A stretch of 64,000 nucleotides of DNA from Pilatotrama ljubarskyi (taxonomy: Eukaryota > Basidiomycota > Agaricomycetes > Polyporales > Polyporaceae), in the NCBI GenBank assembly GCA_022385805.1, contig MU277721.1, positions 124,001 through 188,000 on the forward strand. Reading direction: 5' to 3'. Positions within the stretch are counted from its first letter, which is position 1. Each line of letters starts with the position of its first letter. The notes beneath the pieces were generated by a model. That model did not search any database, had not been told where the DNA came from, and worked only from the letters and a program-made list of their open reading frames with translations. This document shows, in pieces, positions 24,523 through 36,760 of this stretch. Made by a program: the position numbers and the translations under genes.

Positions 24523-25475
24523 GTGCCTGGCGAGTGGGCGAGAGGAGAAAGCTTCGGTTGCTCAGACTTCGTTCGTTGTTTTGGATTTTCTCTTCTTGGA
24601 TGGCCAGTTGTAATGGGTGACGGGAAGTGAATAAATGAGAACGAGGGTCACCACGTCGTCTGCCTTGCACGGTGGGAATTTGAATCACAGTAAGACGAGC
24701 ATGCCTGCTGTCGCGTTCCCGGAGATAATTTCTGGGGATCTATTGTGCGCGTCCATGGCTTCACCGAGTCTTGACTCTTCGACTCGTCCCTCGACCAGCG
24801 GATACTAATGGCTGCCAGGCTGTTCGAGGCCTTGAAACAGACGCTTGTGCCAGCCTGCGGACCACCCGAGCCACCCATCTGTCCCGAGCTGCGCATGCTC
24901 GGCTCGAAGTACGCTGGCTACACGACCGGCGAAATCGAGATCCTTGTTGCAATGCTGCATTGACGGGCGTTCTTCGAGCTGGCGCCCATGAAATCGATGG
25001 AGTTGGCTTGGGAGTTGGACATGTCAATCGAGCCTGGCGGCAGGAGGTTTGTTTTTGCGAACAAGATAGATAACTACATATTCAGGCGAGGCTGATCATG
25101 ACATCCCTGTTACTTACCCGCGCTACAGTCGAACATCCTCGTCGACTATTATGAATGTCGATAGCTGCTAGTAGCCAACGCCCAATTCGCATAGACCGCA
25201 CATTAACGTTACGTATCAACGATCGTAGCCTTGGAGCTGTGAGTACTTGCAGCTCAACTCATATTCTAGACACGTCGTCAGACAGGGCAATCCATACTTC
25301 AATACTGCAACTGCCGCCACGTTCAACGTACTGACGCCGGATACCAGTGAGTAATCACTGACACCGCACAGTAGAAGTATGGATTCGGGAGCCCGCTTGG
25401 GACTCAAGGGCTATGGGTAAGTCCTGAAGATACTGTCCAAGAAATTATCCTGTCAACCACGCGTATACACCTCTT
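24523..25475. other. Spacer between convergent sedolisin copies 2 and 3
   Basis: It contains the 3'UTR of copy 2, with an AATAAATG-type signal near 24629-24636, and the 3' flank of copy 3. No other gene is supported. Confidence 0.5.
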
Positions 25476-27782
25476 TCAGACAGCAGTAGGCAGCACCGCT
25501 GATGCAGGGACCGTGGAAGCGAAGCGCAGAATCTCTGCAAAACCCGGCCCAGGCCTCAGCTCGATCTGTCGCTTGTGACTCGAGTCTTGAGTGGGGACAT
25601 TGACACTTGTCCCGTGCTTTGTACGCTCGGCGGTGGGCGGGCTTATGGCAGCTTCGGCGCCCCCGTTGACGAGAGCGAGCAGCTTCTGGAAGTCCGGGGT
25701 GCCGAGCCCGGTAACCTTGTACTGTGCGTGAGCTGGAACAATTCTATTGACCATGAGAGGAGCGACGTACTGCATCCCAGCCAGTAGTGGCGGGGAAGCC
25801 CTGTGTCCCGCATCCAGGGTTGCTGCCCGAGGTATTGTCGTTCAAAGCGGCGACGCCCTTCGAGTACAGCAGCGGGTTAGGGAACCCCAAGGGGGTCTTC
25901 CCGGCATTGAGGAGCTGGTCGTTCAAAAGGGCTATGATGGACGCGAATGTGGGGCTAGACGCGCTCGTACCGTCCACACCCTGCAGCTGGCCGTTAGCTT
26001 CTATGACGAACTGCACGCCCTGCGCAGAAACATCAGGGTATGCGCGTCCGGTCGTATTGAATAGGCCGGCGTTGGTGCTGCCTAGGGTCTGGAGGTAGCT
26101 GCCGACAGCGCTGCTCTGGTACTAGTCCGGGCGCGGGAAGATGTTGGAAAAGCCGCCAGCCGAGAACTCTGCCGCTGTCTCTGGGTTAATCCCTTGCGTA
26201 CTTCCTACGGCGGTGACACTGATGACCAATCGCTGTCAGCTCAAAAATATGCAAGTGTAACTGTTGTTACATACTACGGGCAAGTGGCCGGAAACGTTGG
26301 GATGAACGTGCTACCATCGCAGGATGGGTCTGTCTGAGCGCCGGAAACACCACCATCGCCAGACGCGAACAGGACGGAAGTACCCCGAGCACCGAGTTGA
26401 GCATAAGCGTTGCAAAGCGTCCTGAAGCATGGTTAGATGGTAAGACAGTAAACGCACACGCGGGGCGCGAACTCACTGGGCAAGCTCCGGAGCCTCCTCA
26501 GCGAATGGAGTCTCGTCAAACCCAAAGCTAGTCGTCAAAACGAGGGGCGGATTGTCTTGGGTAAGGAGACTGTTGATGATGTCGAGGAACCCGGAGAGAG
26601 TCCCATCCTGGGTCTGCTCTCCCACAGAGATGAACGTTGTCGGTACATTGGTAGCAACACCAACCGTATACTGGATGTCAAGGCTCTAGGCAGAAGTATA
26701 TGAATATTTGGGCGTGCGCGACCGAAGCATCTGATGTGACCGCACAGCTTCAATAGTACCGGGGCCATTGTCGGAGCCGCCATCAATAGGTTGGACCGCG
26801 AAAGTCCCATTGGTAATGTCAGGCCGGGCTTGCGATAGGAAGTCCTGCTTCGCGTTCACAGAGCATGTAGAGATATGCATACAAGCGCGGCTAACCTTGA
26901 GATCGTCCGAGTTGGCAACCTCGTCAGCAAATCTGCTCACTGCGAGGCTGTTCCCAGCAGCGCTCGCAGGCGTCGAAGCAATGTTGTAGATAGCCTCAGG
27001 CACGCTGGCGAAATAGCCTGAGCGCACGCTCCTGGAACATCGGTTCGCTTGTGCCCGGCTCGCTTGGTCGTCGGAAGATAATCTATGGCGCGAACTACTG
27101 GTTTGCGAGTGGGCGGAGGAATGAACCTGCATGCAATGCATTAAAACTGACGACCGCGGCAAAAACACTTAAAAGAGCGTACTGTGTGGTTGGGTAGACG
27201 AAAGCAAGATGTTCAGCGACGTCTGTAGGAACCGAGTACGAGAGTGTCCTGAAAAGGGTAGTATTGGATGCCCCATGCACGTAAGCAGAGAAGTTGGCAT
27301 TGAACAGCCGATTCGCCTGGTCGAGGGACAGTTGGACGCTGAGCATATCACCAGCACTGGAGTAGAGTTCGGCAGAGATGTTGTTCGCCTTCAGCCACTT
27401 GGTCACGGCCTGCAGACTTTCGGGCTTGGGCGCGACGAACTGATTGACCTGCAACAGCATCAATAATGACCAGGAGAGCGGAGAGCGCGTGGCGCAAAGG
27501 TGTACATACGTCTCCTTTAGACAGGTGCTGGCCATACCTCGAGCTTGAGGGATCGCTAACGTCCACTATGGCCTGGTGTAGTCCTTTTGGATCCCGTTGT
27601 CCGAGCCCCAAGATGAACTGTTTGTGGAACTTGATCAATGCCGGCTGTTCCCCAGAGAGCCTGAATGCTGAAGGTACTAATCCTCTTCGGTTGGGTACGG
27701 ACTGTAACGCCGGTTGGGGGCTGGGCCTGCCCAGTGTCATGACAACAAAGAGAGTAAGTATGAGGAGGCTAAGCGCTACCAT
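25476..27782 (-). pseudogene. Sedolisin (S53) copy 3, disrupted
   Basis: It is paralogous to copies 1 and 2, and closest to copy 1 by sequence and by sharing its seven intron positions. The signal peptide (MVALSLLILTLFVVMTLG), prodomain, TIEA-SLDIQYTVG, LFASGDGGVSG and GTSASSPTFAS are all readable. Two lesions break it. First, one base is missing at about 26996: copies 1 and 2 have ACLQA(I/L)YNIP, but here the frame shifts after SPACL and resumes as EAIYNIASTPAS. Second, an extra TAG codon (26122-26124) sits between PRPD and YQSSAV. The calcium-site motif is also altered (LNDNTSGSN where the others have NDIT), as is GFLNP to GFPNP. It is probably a young pseudogene, since splice sites remain intact. 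Sequencing error is the alternative for the single-base loss. Confidence 0.82.
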
Positions 27783-30039
27783 GGCGAAACAGTGGTTAGC
27801 AGTCAGTGCAATGATCTAGTGGCCTCGCAGAGGTTGCATTCAATGATTATGCGAAGAGAGGGTCTTATATAGACGTGCCTCAGGCTGGCTGGCCACCGCA
27901 TTGCGGTGGCAGCTCACCCCGAGCATCTTGCCGAAGCCTGACTACCGAACTCACCATTGGCACGGATATCTCTTGTTCGAGAAGGCATGGGAGGGAGACC
28001 GTGGAGCCCCTGTCACTGACAATCAATAGACATACCGGGACGTTCGTTGGGCGTTGCATGCCAGTAGCAAATTTGCATTGTAGCCTGGGGCTCGACAACT
28101 CGCTTTGGGAGGATGACGCGTCTCTACACGCACTAGCGTGCTCTGTAGTGAACAGACGAGGGCGAGAGCATAGTGCCAGGGCCGTACGGAAGTTGATCAA
28201 AAAACCGCATGGCTCGCTATTAGAACTTTGACCGTGAACTGTCCGCGCCGGGGCTCTCGGGGTAGACTGGAGATTTGTATCAATTTGTGTAAGAAATGAA
28301 TTATCGTACCTTGGCTATCACTATGCACGGAGTTAGTCGATACGACTGCGAGACCGGAAGACAAGGCGCAAAGACCACGCCGGATCCCGGGCAACCTAAC
28401 TTGGATGAGCCTTCGTTTCGACTACATCGCAGGGGGAAACTAACGAGCGGATTCATCACATCGTGCAGTCCTGTGAGCGCAGAGAGGTTAGTGGCTAGGA
28501 CTTGATAGCAGAATAAGCCTGGCGAAGGCAATACGGTTAGAAAGCATTCCAGCGTCTGAATATGATAGTATTGCCTGCCACCGCTACTCACCTATCGGCA
28601 GAGCCCATCATGGCTACGGAACGTGGGAATGGACGCGCCCCGCACGCCATACACCCACCTGCCCTACGATAGAAGGCAACTGGTTATCCTCTTCGACGCG
28701 AAATCAAATTATCTCTTGTGGCTTCCTTCTGGCGAAACACGCGGCGGTGTCCAGGTACAGGCCCACGCAGTCCATCTGACAGTTCGACGAAGGAAGATTT
28801 TGCGAGCTGAAATGTACAATGTCAACAGACGTAAGTGAAATCTCGGCATGGGGACCGAGACAGAGTCTGTCTACTGACATTAGGTAGAGTCGCGGAACGT
28901 CAGTAAGAGAGTGCTGCTATTTCAAAGCAAGGTCGGACGTACTGGGGAGAGGGGTCCTCGCGGCCCACATACAAACTCCTCCCAGGTCCGTACTCGTCGC
29001 ACATTCTGTTCTTCACTCGGTGTGAGGAACGATATAAACGGATGCGTCCGCGAGGCCGGAATCGCACGCATGATCTGACCATCTGCCACCACGAAAGAGA
29101 TGAAGTATCTTAGAGGGGCTCCCAAGCTGCCTTTGACTCCTGTTCAACAGGTCTTGAGCACCAGAGATAGTCTTACTACAGATGCGAGGGCACCTGAACG
29201 TTTCTGAGGGGTCTTTTCGAAGCGAAAGCGATCGCAGCCCGCCAGATACAAGTGGCGTTGGGCCGTCGGTCGCTAACCGGCGACGGCTTCGTGGTTGTCA
29301 ACAACTGGCAGATAGGACGATGAACAGGCGATGCATGTTCTAGCGGAAGTGCAGCATACCGCTCAGGCAGTCCCCGTTGTCGCACAACCCACAGCCCAAT
29401 TCCATAGGTCGTGATGTGGAGTGCTCCGGCTCAAGCTATAGCACGCCTACTCTGCACAGGGAGCCGCCAGTGATAGTTGTAAGCCGAGAGCTATCGGGAG
29501 GGCAGTCGTGTGTGTGAAGCGTACCCTTCAGTCTCCCATATTTCTTTTGCGACCTGGTCACCATGAGTTTGTGCAAATCATCCATGCCCCAACCACCTCG
29601 TTGACCATTCTCTCACTCTGATAAACAGATGTGGGCATACTGGCAGTCCACAGTCTGGAACGAACAATGGCGCAGAAGGGGGAGGGAAACGGGGTTTTAT
29701 GGCCTAGCTCCCTGAATGCCAACGTCGTTCGCGTACTCGAGGAGTGTAGAACGGACGAGCGCCGCGGCAGGCTGACGCGGTCAAGAGGTTGTAAGCACAG
29801 CGAGATTTACTGTATGCTTGTATTGTGGCAGTGCAGAAACTAGCTCATTGATCTTACCCAGTATTACTTGGTAAATCCGAGCCTCATTATGTGGTACTGC
29901 CCCGAAACATAAACCGCTTATCCCGCGCTAAAATTCTGCCTAATCCTCTGCGAGTGAGCGCTTGAGCACTGAACTTCAACTTACACAGAGGCTGAGTCTC
30001 GCAGAGTGGCAGTCTTTGTCTTCATCCTCTACTACTATC
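27783..30039. other. Spacer between sedolisin copy 3 and MAD3
   Basis: About 2.2 kb without a supported gene. The first 100 bases are the promoter of sedolisin copy 3. Frames up to 118 codons exist but have no domain, and no exon chains join. Confidence 0.5.
27864..27871 (-). promoter_or_regulatory. TATA box of sedolisin copy 3
   Basis: Read on the minus strand this is TATATAAG, about 82 bases before the ATG at 27782. The promoter core therefore survives although the coding region is disrupted. Confidence 0.5.
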
Positions 30040-31550
30040 ATGTCCGACGTGTTTGACGACGAGGCCAGCGCACCCTTGATAGTTGACTGCGACGTCCTCG
30101 AGGCTGCCAAGGAGAACATCCAGCCACTCGCGTCCGGGCGGCGCGTCACCGCCCTCTCCGCGATCCTCTCCACGCCACACGCGCAGCGCGAGAGCCGGCT
30201 CGCCGACGCGCGACGGCGGCATCGCGCGAACGTTGAAATTGCGATGGAGGACGAAGACGAGGACGCGGACCCGCTCGAGGCGTACAGCCGCTTCGTGCAC
30301 TGGACCGTCGAGAACTACCCGCAGGGACACAGTGCGGAGTCGGGCCTGCTCGAGCTGCTCGAGGAGGCGACGCGTGTCTTGCGGGACGACAGGGGCGGTA
30401 GGTGGCGTGGTGACCTGAGGTACTTGAAGCTGTGGACGCTGTATGCGAGCTACGTGGACAAACCGACGATCATCTACAAGTATCTGCTCGTGAACGAGAT
30501 CGGCACAGCGCATGCGCTGTTCTACGAGGAGTATGCTATGGCGTTGGAGAGGGCTGGCAGGTGAGTAGTATGGCTTTGAGAGATGGCTTCGGGGTACTGA
30601 TGATGCGGAAGACGCGTCGAGGCGGACGAGACGTACCTCCTGGGTATCGCTCGCAAGGTTGCACCGCTCGAGCGACTGGAAGCCAAACACCGCGAATTCC
30701 AGAAGCGTATGATGGCATCTCTCACTCTCCCCGCCTCCTCTTCCTCGTCTGCTTCTCCCTCCGAGTCTGCTGCTTCCACACCCTCAACCACCGCCACCCG
30801 TCGAAGGCCACTCGGCGAGCCTGCGGCGCCATCCACGTCCTCGTCTCGCACGCGTTCATCCCGGACGGGCTCAATTCGGACGCCATCCATAAACGAAGAC
30901 GTATTCGCTGCGCCCGCCGCTCCACGGCCGAATGGCCGCATGCACATCTTTGTCGATCCATCCGGCGACGCGGAGAACGACCCGGACCAGGCGACCAACC
31001 CGACCCCATGGCCGGAGCTCGGCACGCGCAAGGCTCGAATCAAGGAGAACACGGTCGAGGTGAGCAAGGCATCAGGATCAACGCTACGTCAGGCCGGACG
31101 GACGAAGAGGACGGCGTCGGGCCCCAAGATTGCGGTGTTCCGTGACCCAGCGCCGGAGGAGGAGGCAGAAGGGTCCATGCCCCCGCCCCCGGTCCCACCA
31201 AGCAAGACGGAGAAGGGGAAGTCAGCGAGCAAGAGCGCGATCCCGATCTTCCGCGACGAGGCCGAGGACTCAGGCAAGCCCGAGCCCTCTGTACCACCTA
31301 CGCCCAAGTTCGTACCGTTCAGAGATGAGGAGGTGCGTCAGAGTAGCAGACTGAGACTCGAGACAGTCCTTCTGAGAGAGCTTTACAGCCTGGAACCCCA
31401 TCCACGTCCTCATCCGCCGTTCCGAACACTACGATGAAACCTAAGCCCGCGCCGGCCGTGAAACCGATTGCGATGAGTGCAGAGGCGGAGGCTCTCCGGA
31501 AGGACCCTTTCAAGAACTACAGTGCAGAGGAGAAACCGGTTGATGATTGA
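30040..31550 (+). CDS. MAD3: Mad3/BubR1-like spindle checkpoint protein
   Basis: This is a component of the mitotic checkpoint complex that inhibits APC/C-Cdc20. The start ATG at 30040 gives MSDVFDDEASAP and a first KEN box (AAKENIQP, residues 24-26). Residues about 75-205 form the Mad3/Bub1 TPR-like homology region: DPLEAYSRFVHWTVENYPQG, RYLKLWTLYASYVDKP, YEEYAMALERAGR, then EADETYLLGIARKVAPLERL and FQKRM. A second KEN box (RIKENTVEV) lies near residue 318. Short motifs of the ABBA type (MHIFVD, IAVFRD, IPIFRD, FVPFRD) surround it. Introns lie at 30561-30611 and 31333-31388; the end is KNYSAEEKPVDD-stop. There is no kinase domain, so it is Mad3, not Bub1. Confidence 0.9.
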
Positions 31551-31936
31551 GGTCTAGTGCTGGTCTTCTGAGTTCTGACTCGTGCTTTGCTCTGGGAATT
31601 CTTTTTGACGAGGTCGTGTATGAATAGTGGATGTCGTGCTGACTCGATTAGTCTCTTGACCTAATGACAATCATGCTAACGATGTTGGGTCCGCTAGGAT
31701 GAACGCGTCGCGACGCGTGTTGCACGTCACCTGATCGCGCCCTCTTGCCAAATCGGGGACATCTGCGCCTCCGACGATCTCGTAGTCTCCGTTGCCGCCC
31801 CTTAAAGATATAGATGACAGTCGATCTATTTTCTATAACGATCTCGTCGCCACTCGCAGCGCCGCAGCCTCGCATCTCACCTCTCCGTCGGTGCGGACGG
31901 CGCATATCTACACATTATTGACTCCATACCATCAAT
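31551..31936. other. Spacer between MAD3 and AIP1
   Basis: It holds the 3'UTR of MAD3 and the promoter of AIP1, which are transcribed in the same direction. Nothing else is seen. Confidence 0.6.
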
Positions 31937-34555
31937 ATGTCGTTCACGAAGGGCGTACTCTATCCTTGCAACCCTGCAACTACGAGAGGAGAGCCGACAA
32001 AGCTCAGCTCGAGCAAGGACAAGGTCGTCTATACTAACGGGCGATCTGTGATCGTAAGTCTACACACGGTGAGACACTTGTCATACTGGTGCTCATGTTA
32101 CCATTGGTAGATCCGTGACTTGAAGGTCTGCCAAACTCTCGCGCGCACAGGAAATAGGGAGCTGAGAGAGTAGTGTAGGATGCTGCAGTAGCAACCGCGT
32201 ATGCGGGACATGTCCAGCCAGCAACTGTCGCACGCATCGCGCCCTCGGGATACTACTGTGCTTCCGCAGATACCTCCGGCACAGGTGATTACAATCCTTG
32301 ATATGCGGTTGTCGATACGTGTGTTCACTGATCGCGGCATAACAGTGAGGATATGGGACACGGTCGGGGAGGACCAGACGCTGAAGGGCGAATACAAAGT
32401 GATCAGTGGTCGCGTGTACGTCTCATTTGCTTGCCTATCCATTCATGTCAATTTGACGGTGCGCTTCCGTGAAGGAAAGACCTCGAGTGGGACGGCGAGA
32501 GCAAGCGTATCATTGCAGTAGGAGATGGGCGGGATAAGTGAGTACTACGATGTTCGTCCTGGAAGCCTGCCCGCTGAGCGTATATAACGTAGGTTCGGAC
32601 ACGCATTTATGATGGACACTGGATCCTCCACAGGAGACATCATTGGCCACTCCAAGGTGTGAATGCTACGCTTGGTGGCCCTGAAGGGTTTGTGGTCCTG
32701 AAAGGAACACCTCCTCGACTTCAGACGATCAATGCTGTGAGCATACGGCACCAGCGCCCGTTCCGCGCTGCCACTGCCGCGGATGACGGCTCCATTGTCT
32801 TCCACCAAGGTGCGTGGCGACATATCGATCGAGGGCGAGATAAGTCGCTGAAGGCCGGGTCCGGTTTAGGCGTACCGTTCAAGTATGACAAGGTGAGATC
32901 CTACCACCTGTACCTCACGACTGCGTCCTGAAATAGCGCAATCTCAGACCATCAAGACGCACACGAAGTTCGTGCAGGACGTCCGTTTCTCGCCCTCCGG
33001 AGACCACTTCGCAAGTGTCGGCTCAGACTTCAAGATCTTCGTATACGACGGCAAGACTGGCGAGACGCTCGGAGAGTTCACCGACAGCCCGCACACTGGC
33101 AGTATTGCACGTATTCTTGCCACGATATTATAAGGAGTCGTTGAGCTGATGGTTATATGCGCGATAGATGGCGTGTAGCTGGAGCCCAGACAGCAAGTCC
33201 CTCGTCACCTCTGCAGCGGACTGTACGGTCAAACTTTGTGAGCCGTTCACGCTTCTCACAATCAGGAGGCAGGCTTAGACCTTCATCAGGGGACGTCGAG
33301 ACGAAGAAGGCACAGACCACCTGGACACTGGGCTCTGGGGTGAACCACCAACAGGTCGGCAACACATGGACCGAAGGTGACAGCATCGTCTCGCTGTCCA
33401 TGTCCGGTGACCTCAACATCTTCGACAAACGCGTCGGCGACAAGCCAGCACGCGTGCTTTATGTTCGTCCCCTATCCATTCCCTTCTCCATTCTCATTCC
33501 TTGCTTACGCGCCGGTGTCCAACAGGGCCCGCAGAAGGCGATTACTGCCGCCCTCCCTACGACCTCTTCGACCTTCATTGTGGGCACCGCGGACGGTCGT
33601 GTTCTGCAGCATTTTGATGAGGGGTACGAGTATGTCGGTGGGGAGGCGCATGCTACCCTCGTCGCGGGCCTCGGGGCGTCGCAGGACGGCAAGGTCTACT
33701 CTGTTGGCCTCGATGATCATCTACGCGAGATCGAGGGCAAGAGCTACACGTACGTGCCCTGCCTAATGCTTCGCTCGGCCACTGCATCGTTCGTGGACTG
33801 ATGATATTTCATATGATCACTACTTAGCCCCGCGTCGTTCTTGACTTCCGCTCAACCCAAGTCAGTCGCAGTCAGCGAGGACTCGACTGTGTTCGTACTC
33901 GAAACGGAGAGCATAGAGGCTGTGCGCTCGAACCAGAAGGTCTTTGACCTTGCGCTCAAGTATACGCCGAGCGTGATCGCGGCGGCTGGGAACGTCGTCG
34001 CAGTTGGTGGCGAGGTGGGTTGTCACCTTCACCCTTACAAGCAGCTACGACGCTCACGCGCATGTTGTCTTGCAGGATCAGAAGGTTCGCTTGTACTCAT
34101 GGGACGGCAAGGCCCTCACAGAGAGCGCAACCCTTGACGGGAACAAGGGTACGGTGAGCGCGCTCGCCTTCTCCCCGAACGGTGCCCTTCTCGCCTCCGG
34201 AGATGTAAGTCCAGCTCCTCATCTCTCTTTCTTACCCACCTCAAATTGGGCACAGTCGAGCGGCAAGATCGTTCTCTACGACGTCAAGGAGCGCAAGACG
34301 GTTACCACGCGCTGGTCGTTCCACAGCGGGCGCATCCACTCGCTCGCGTGGACCGCGGACGGGCGGCACTGCGCGTCGGGCTCGCTGGACACGCACGTCT
34401 ATGTGTGGAGCGTGGAGAAACCAATGAAGAACATCGCAATCAAGAACGCGGGCCCTGGCGGTGTGAACGCTGTATTCTGGCTTGGGGAGAAGGAGCTTGC
34501 GAGCGCGGGGGCGGATGGGTGTGTGCGGCGCTGGAGCGTGACATTCCATGCGTAA
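31937..34555 (+). CDS. AIP1: WD40 actin-interacting protein 1 (Aip1)
   Basis: Aip1 works with cofilin to disassemble actin filaments in cortical patches. The start MSFTKGVLYPCNPATTRGEP and the block SKDKVVYTNGRSVIIRDLK match the family N-terminus. WD40 repeats follow along about 600 residues, for example HVQPATVARIAPSGYYCASA, TVRIWDT, HTKFVQDVRFSPSGDHFASV, MACSWSPDSKSLVTSAADCT, KGTVSALAFSPNGALLASGD, GRIHSLAWTADGRHCASGSL and VNAVFWLGEKELASAGADGC, ending VRRWSVTFHA-stop. This fits the two-propeller fold. About fourteen introns are needed. All but one have GT donors; the intron at 33107-33167 appears to start with GC. The gene converges on the NAC-beta gene. Confidence 0.92.
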
Positions 34556-34955
34556 AGAGGCAAGTGGAGGGACAGCGATGCGTATGGACGCGGTATAGGA
34601 AGACAGGAAGGATGTACTACTACATGATGCCTTGGACTTTGCCGAGCCTGCCCAGTTCACTCACCTTCATCCGATGCTGATACATGTGCGAGCATCGCGC
34701 CGATCGCTCAGAGATCACACAAACGCGGCCACGCAGCGAAGATCAGATACGACAGAGCAAACATACAGCATTTGCGATCAGTTTACAATGCAGTCATTGA
34801 GGAGTCGTATGCAGGAGACAGCGGAGACCTAGAGATGACACACAGGAGCTAGCTAGAGCGAGCGAAAGGCAGGTAGTGGGACGCGAGATGGGCGCTGCTG
34901 GGTCGTGGGGCGCAAGCACGGATGCGGGATTTTGGGCAACAAAAGTCTCCCCCTC
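34556..34955. other. Spacer between convergent AIP1 and NAC-beta genes
   Basis: The two 3'UTRs meet here. No reading frame with support. Confidence 0.6.
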
Positions 34956-35727
34956 TCAGTTGAGCTCCTCCAGGTTGTCCTTCTTCTCCTCAGCCGGCTT
35001 CTCCTTGTCCTCCACCGCGACCTGCTCGAAGTTCTCCACCAAGTCGGGGACGTCGTCGTCATCGTCGTCCGCCGCGGCAGCTGGTGGCCGCTGCTGGCTC
35101 TGCTGGATCGCCTGGTACGACTCGGCGAGCTTGCGGAGGGACGCCAGGGAGTCGGGGCCGAGCTGGTTGAGGATGCCCGGAACGAGCTCCGTGAGCTCCT
35201 TCACGTGGCCGGCACCGTAGACCGCAAACGTGTTGGCGGTAACAGCCGCATGCACTGCACAGACAGAGGGAAAGGGAACGCGGATTCAGTTTAGACGCCG
35301 CACACGTAAGCTGGGGCACGAGCGAGAAGATCGCGGGGATTGCTGCCTGGCAGGTCCAAGGTTCCTGCGCAGAGCATGCGCGTGCGGGGGCGGGGGTGGA
35401 GCGGGATGGACGCGACACGCACCTTTAGGCGTGCTGAAGTGGAGGACGTTGCCGTCCTCGCGGAACATGTTGACCTCCTCAACGCCAGGAATGGGCTGCA
35501 CGTTCAGCTTCTTCAACGCGGCCTGGAGCTTTTTGTCGTCCTGGGCGGTCGATGGCTTCGTCTTCCGCACAATCTTGCGGCGCATGGTCCCCTTACCGCC
35601 TGGGTACGCGTGCGCGCGTGAGTAGGCAGCAACTCGACCAAAAGTGGGCGGATTCGGACGCAAAAAACGCACCGATCCTGTTCGCCGCGGCCTGCGCCTG
35701 CATCTTGGCCACTTTTGCGGGATCCAT
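34956..35727 (-). CDS. EGD1: Nascent polypeptide-associated complex subunit beta (BTF3-like)
   Basis: This is the beta subunit of the ribosome-bound NAC, which shields nascent chains. The start is [20 protein letters not shown], followed by the ribosome-binding motif [51 protein letters not shown] and [12 protein letters not shown] of the NAC domain. The C-terminus is helical, then acidic ([16 protein letters not shown]), ending NLEELN-stop. Three exons are separated by introns at 35600-35672 and 35255-35422. About 160 residues is the usual size. The start codon is divergent from the GNAT gene with only 184 bp between the ATGs. Confidence 0.95.
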
Positions 35728-35911
35728 GGTGGTGATGGTCTTGGATCGGGGCTAACGTCGGGGCGGGCGAGTTTCGTGAAGGCGTCCTGGGCGTCGACGT
35801 GAAAAGAATAAGGTTCGCTCCAAAACATGTGCATACAACGCCTCCCAAAAGCCACGCGACACGGGCGCTTGCGCTTCTTGCACACAGCAGCCGCGTCCAG
35901 GAACGTCCGCA

Positions 35912-36760
35912 ATGGCTTCCAGCCCTTATTTCATTCGACCTGCCACGGTTGAGGACGTGGTACGAAAAATAGGAAAATGAACGTGTCTGATTCTTCTCAT
36001 GTATGGTAACAGGATGCCATCCTAGAGCTCGTGGTTGGGCTCGTACGTCTGCGAAGTTCCTCTCCACGAACAGTCGAGTCATACTGACGGGCAGGCATTC
36101 CCAGGCGACGTACGAGAAAGCAGCTGATCAAGTCAAGGCGACCCCGGAGCTCGTATGTTTTATTCCAGCTCTTGTATGAAGCCACTCGATGAATTGTCTT
36201 CCAGTACCGCAAGAATTTGTTCGAGACGCCGTATGCCCATACGCTGCTCGCGATCGTCGGGTCTCCAGATGCACCTGGCAAGGCCATCGGCCTCGCCATG
36301 TACTTCTTCAACTATTCGACCTGGACTGGCAAACCAGGGCTTTATGTGCGCACCACTGCGAGAGACATCTTACCTGATGCTCATATGCATCCCAGCTCGA
36401 GGACCTATTTGTAGATCCGGCGTTTCGCGGCAAGGGCGTCGGAAAGGCCCTCTTTGCCGAACTTGGCAAAGTTGCGGAGGAGAAAGTAAGACGAAGCGGA
36501 AGCTCGCAGCCATGCAGAAACTGATTCAAGCTCGTGCAGGACTGCGCCCGTATAGATTGGCAGGTTCTAAAGGTCGCAACCATATTTCCCATGCTGCGCG
36601 CGCGTTCTGCTGACGTGACTGCGGTCGACAGTGGAACCAACCGTCCATCGACTTCTACGAGAAGACCCTGGGCGCCACCGCGATGTCCGAATGGATGGGC
36701 ATGCGACTTGAGGGCTCGCAGATCCAGAACCTACGGAAGTTCCGCCTGACGTCTTCCTGA
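35912..36760 (+). CDS. GNAT N-acetyltransferase, SSAT2/thialysine acetyltransferase type
   Basis: This transfers acetyl from acetyl-CoA to a small amine. [20 protein letters not shown] is the usual GNAT start (RxAxxxD). The centre reads [20 protein letters not shown], then [20 protein letters not shown], containing the acetyl-CoA loop R-G-K-G-V-G-K. The C-terminus [20 protein letters not shown] carries the tyrosine that acts as general acid in the family; it ends RLTSS-stop. The YFFNYSTW and WN-P-I-FYE combination is diagnostic for the SSAT/thialysine branch. Six introns of 50-60 nt are needed. The promoter is shared with the NAC-beta gene. Confidence 0.88.
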
